Assembly: GCF_002094305.1 (NCBI RefSeq)
Contig: NZ_LWTX01000014.1
Span: 1 to 64,000 of the forward strand
Reading direction: 5' to 3'
DNA length: 64,000 bases
Source: Prescottella equi
Lineage (GTDB): Bacteria > Actinomycetota > Actinomycetes > Mycobacteriales > Mycobacteriaceae
In this document: positions 62,991 to 64,000 of the stretch, piece by piece
Numbering within the stretch: the stretch's first letter is position 1
Layout: each line of letters starts with the position of its first letter
Notes under the pieces: generated by a model
The model's input: the letters and a program-made list of their open reading frames with translations, nothing else
Told to the model about the DNA's origin: nothing
Database searches by the model: none
Made by a program: the position numbers and the translations under genes

Positions 62991-64000
62991 GTGACTGAGA
63001 ACATCCTTGACGAACTGACCTGGCGGGGGCTCATCGCCCAGTCGACCGATCTGGACGCACTGCGTCGCGAGACCGAGGCCGGTCCAGTCACGTTGTATGC
63101 CGGCTTCGATCCGACCGGGCCGAGTCTGCATGCCGGACACCTGGTGCCACTGCTGGCACTCAAGCGCTTCCAGCGGGCCGGCCACCGCCCGATCGTGCTG
63201 GCCGGCGGCGCCACCGGCATGATCGGTGATCCGCGCGACGTCGGCGAGCGGGTCATGAACACCGCGGACACCGTCGCGGACTGGGCCGACCGCATCCGCT
63301 CACAGCTCGAGCGATTCGTCGACTTCGACGAATCGCCCACCGGCGCCGTCATCGAGAACAACGCGAACTGGACGTCGAAGCTCACCGCGATCGACTTTCT
63401 GCGCGACATCGGCAAGCACTTCTCGGTGAACGTCATGCTGGCCCGTGACACCGTCAAGCGCCGACTCGAAACCGACGGCATCTCCTACACGGAGTTCAGC
63501 TACATGTTGTTGCAGGCCAACGACTTCGTGCACCTGCGCCGCAACTACGGCTGCACCCTGCAGGTCGGAGGCTCCGACCAGTGGGGCAACATCATCGCCG
63601 GCGTCGACCTGAACCGGAAGCTCGACGGCGAGTCGGTCCACGCCATGACGGTGCCACTCGTGACCTCCGCCGACGGCAAGAAGTTCGGCAAGTCCACCGG
63701 TGGCGGCAGCCTGTGGCTCGACCCGGAGATGACCAGCCCGTACGCCTGGTACCAGTACTTCGTGAACACCGGCGACGCCGATGTCGTGAAGTACCTGCGG
63801 TGGTTCACCTTCCTCACCCAGGAGGAGCTGGCCGAGCTCGAGGTCGCGACGGCCGAACGCCCGCAGGCACGCGAGGCGCAGCGCCGGCTCGCGGCCGAGA
63901 TGACGACCCTGGTCCACGGTCAGGCCAACACCGATGCGGTCGAACTGGCGAGCAAGGCACTGTTCGGTCGTGCCGAGCTGACCGATCTGGACGAGTCGAC
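62991..64000 (+). CDS. tyrS: tyrosyl-tRNA synthetase (partial, runs off the window)
   Basis: The first 336 residues of TyrRS, which charges tRNA-Tyr. The class I HIGH motif appears as HAGH in [13 protein letters not shown], the tyrosine pocket as QANDF, and the KMSKS loop as KKFGKSTGG. The C-terminal S4-like anticodon domain lies beyond the window. GTG 62991 gives MTENILDEL, matching the family start. Confidence 0.96.
   Translation, partial: MTENILDELTWRGLIAQSTDLDALRRETEAGPVTLYAGFDPTGPSLHAGHLVPLLALKRFQRAGHRPIVLAGGATGMIGDPRDVGERVMNTADTVADWADRIRSQLERFVDFDESPTGAVIENNANWTSKLTAIDFLRDIGKHFSVNVMLARDTVKRRLETDGISYTEFSYMLLQANDFVHLRRNYGCTLQVGGSDQWGNIIAGVDLNRKLDGESVHAMTVPLVTSADGKKFGKSTGGGSLWLDPEMTSPYAWYQYFVNTGDADVVKYLRWFTFLTQEELAELEVATAERPQAREAQRRLAAEMTTLVHGQANTDAVELASKALFGRAELTDLDES

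Overview
The window looks like chromosome of a high-GC actinobacterium of the Rhodococcus/Nocardia group, most like the R. jostii/R. opacus branch. This is inferred from GC content near 68%, frequent GTG starts, many predicted leaderless promoters, and a gene order that follows the Mycobacterium tuberculosis interval from pykA (Rv1617) to tyrS (Rv1689): tesB, pdtaR, the lipid-transfer thiolase pair, polA, rpsA, coaE, uvrB, universal stress protein, MBL hydrolase, uvrA, infC-rpmI-rplT, tsnR, pheST, argCJBDFRGH, the Rv1683-type bifunctional protein, Trm112-like, TetR/ABC, mpg and tyrS. No insertion sequence, prophage, integrase or CRISPR array was seen. The genus call is inference; no database could be searched.

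Layout. 1-8.6 kb: end of a probable pyruvate kinase gene, tesB, an SbmA/BacA-type ABC exporter, a small secreted Rpf-like transglycosylase, a cysteine hydrolase, the Zn-ribbon/thiolase pair, an alpha/beta hydrolase, an unusual tRNA and pdtaR. 8.6-18.9 kb: polA, thioredoxin, a frameshifted 2'-5' RNA ligase-like gene, an isopropylmalate-dehydrogenase-family enzyme, a polar amino acid ABC importer (permease frameshifted), a methyltransferase and rpsA. 19-31.3 kb: a 70-aa protein, coaE-GrpB fusion, a DUF402 protein, uvrB, an SCO6745-family protein, a universal stress protein, a lipoprotein, a HelD-like helicase, an aldehyde dehydrogenase, a frameshifted HhH-GPD glycosylase and a DoxX-like protein with an 11-residue-repeat tail. 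31.3-40.5 kb: a 1303-aa OtsB1-like trehalose enzyme, an MBL hydrolase, uvrA, two tandem paralogous micro-proteins and a DUF1844 protein. 40.5-48 kb: infC-rpmI-rplT-tsnR, pheST, an unknown 145-aa protein and an SGNH hydrolase. 48-56.7 kb: the complete arginine operon argCJBDF-argR-GH. 56.8-64 kb: bifunctional hydrolase/acyl-CoA synthetase, Trm112-like protein, a TetR-ABC module, mpg and the start of tyrS.

How it works together. Most genes are housekeeping: translation, nucleotide excision and base excision repair, arginine synthesis, coenzyme A synthesis. polA, uvrB and uvrA carry closely matching RecA-NDp (PafBC-type) promoters, which suggests they answer together to DNA damage. CRP/GlxR-like sites lie upstream of the rpf-like gene, the first micro-protein and the Rv1683-type gene. 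At least eight genes have a -10 element 6-8 nt before the start codon and so are probably translated from leaderless mRNAs.

Three genes (2'-5' RNA ligase-like, amino acid permease, HhH-GPD glycosylase) are each broken by one small indel in an otherwise intact reading frame. Residual sequencing error is as likely as true decay. The least explained items are the tandem 40- and 43-residue micro-proteins after uvrA, the type-I tRNA with a CAA anticodon, and the 11-mer-repeat tail of the DoxX-like protein.
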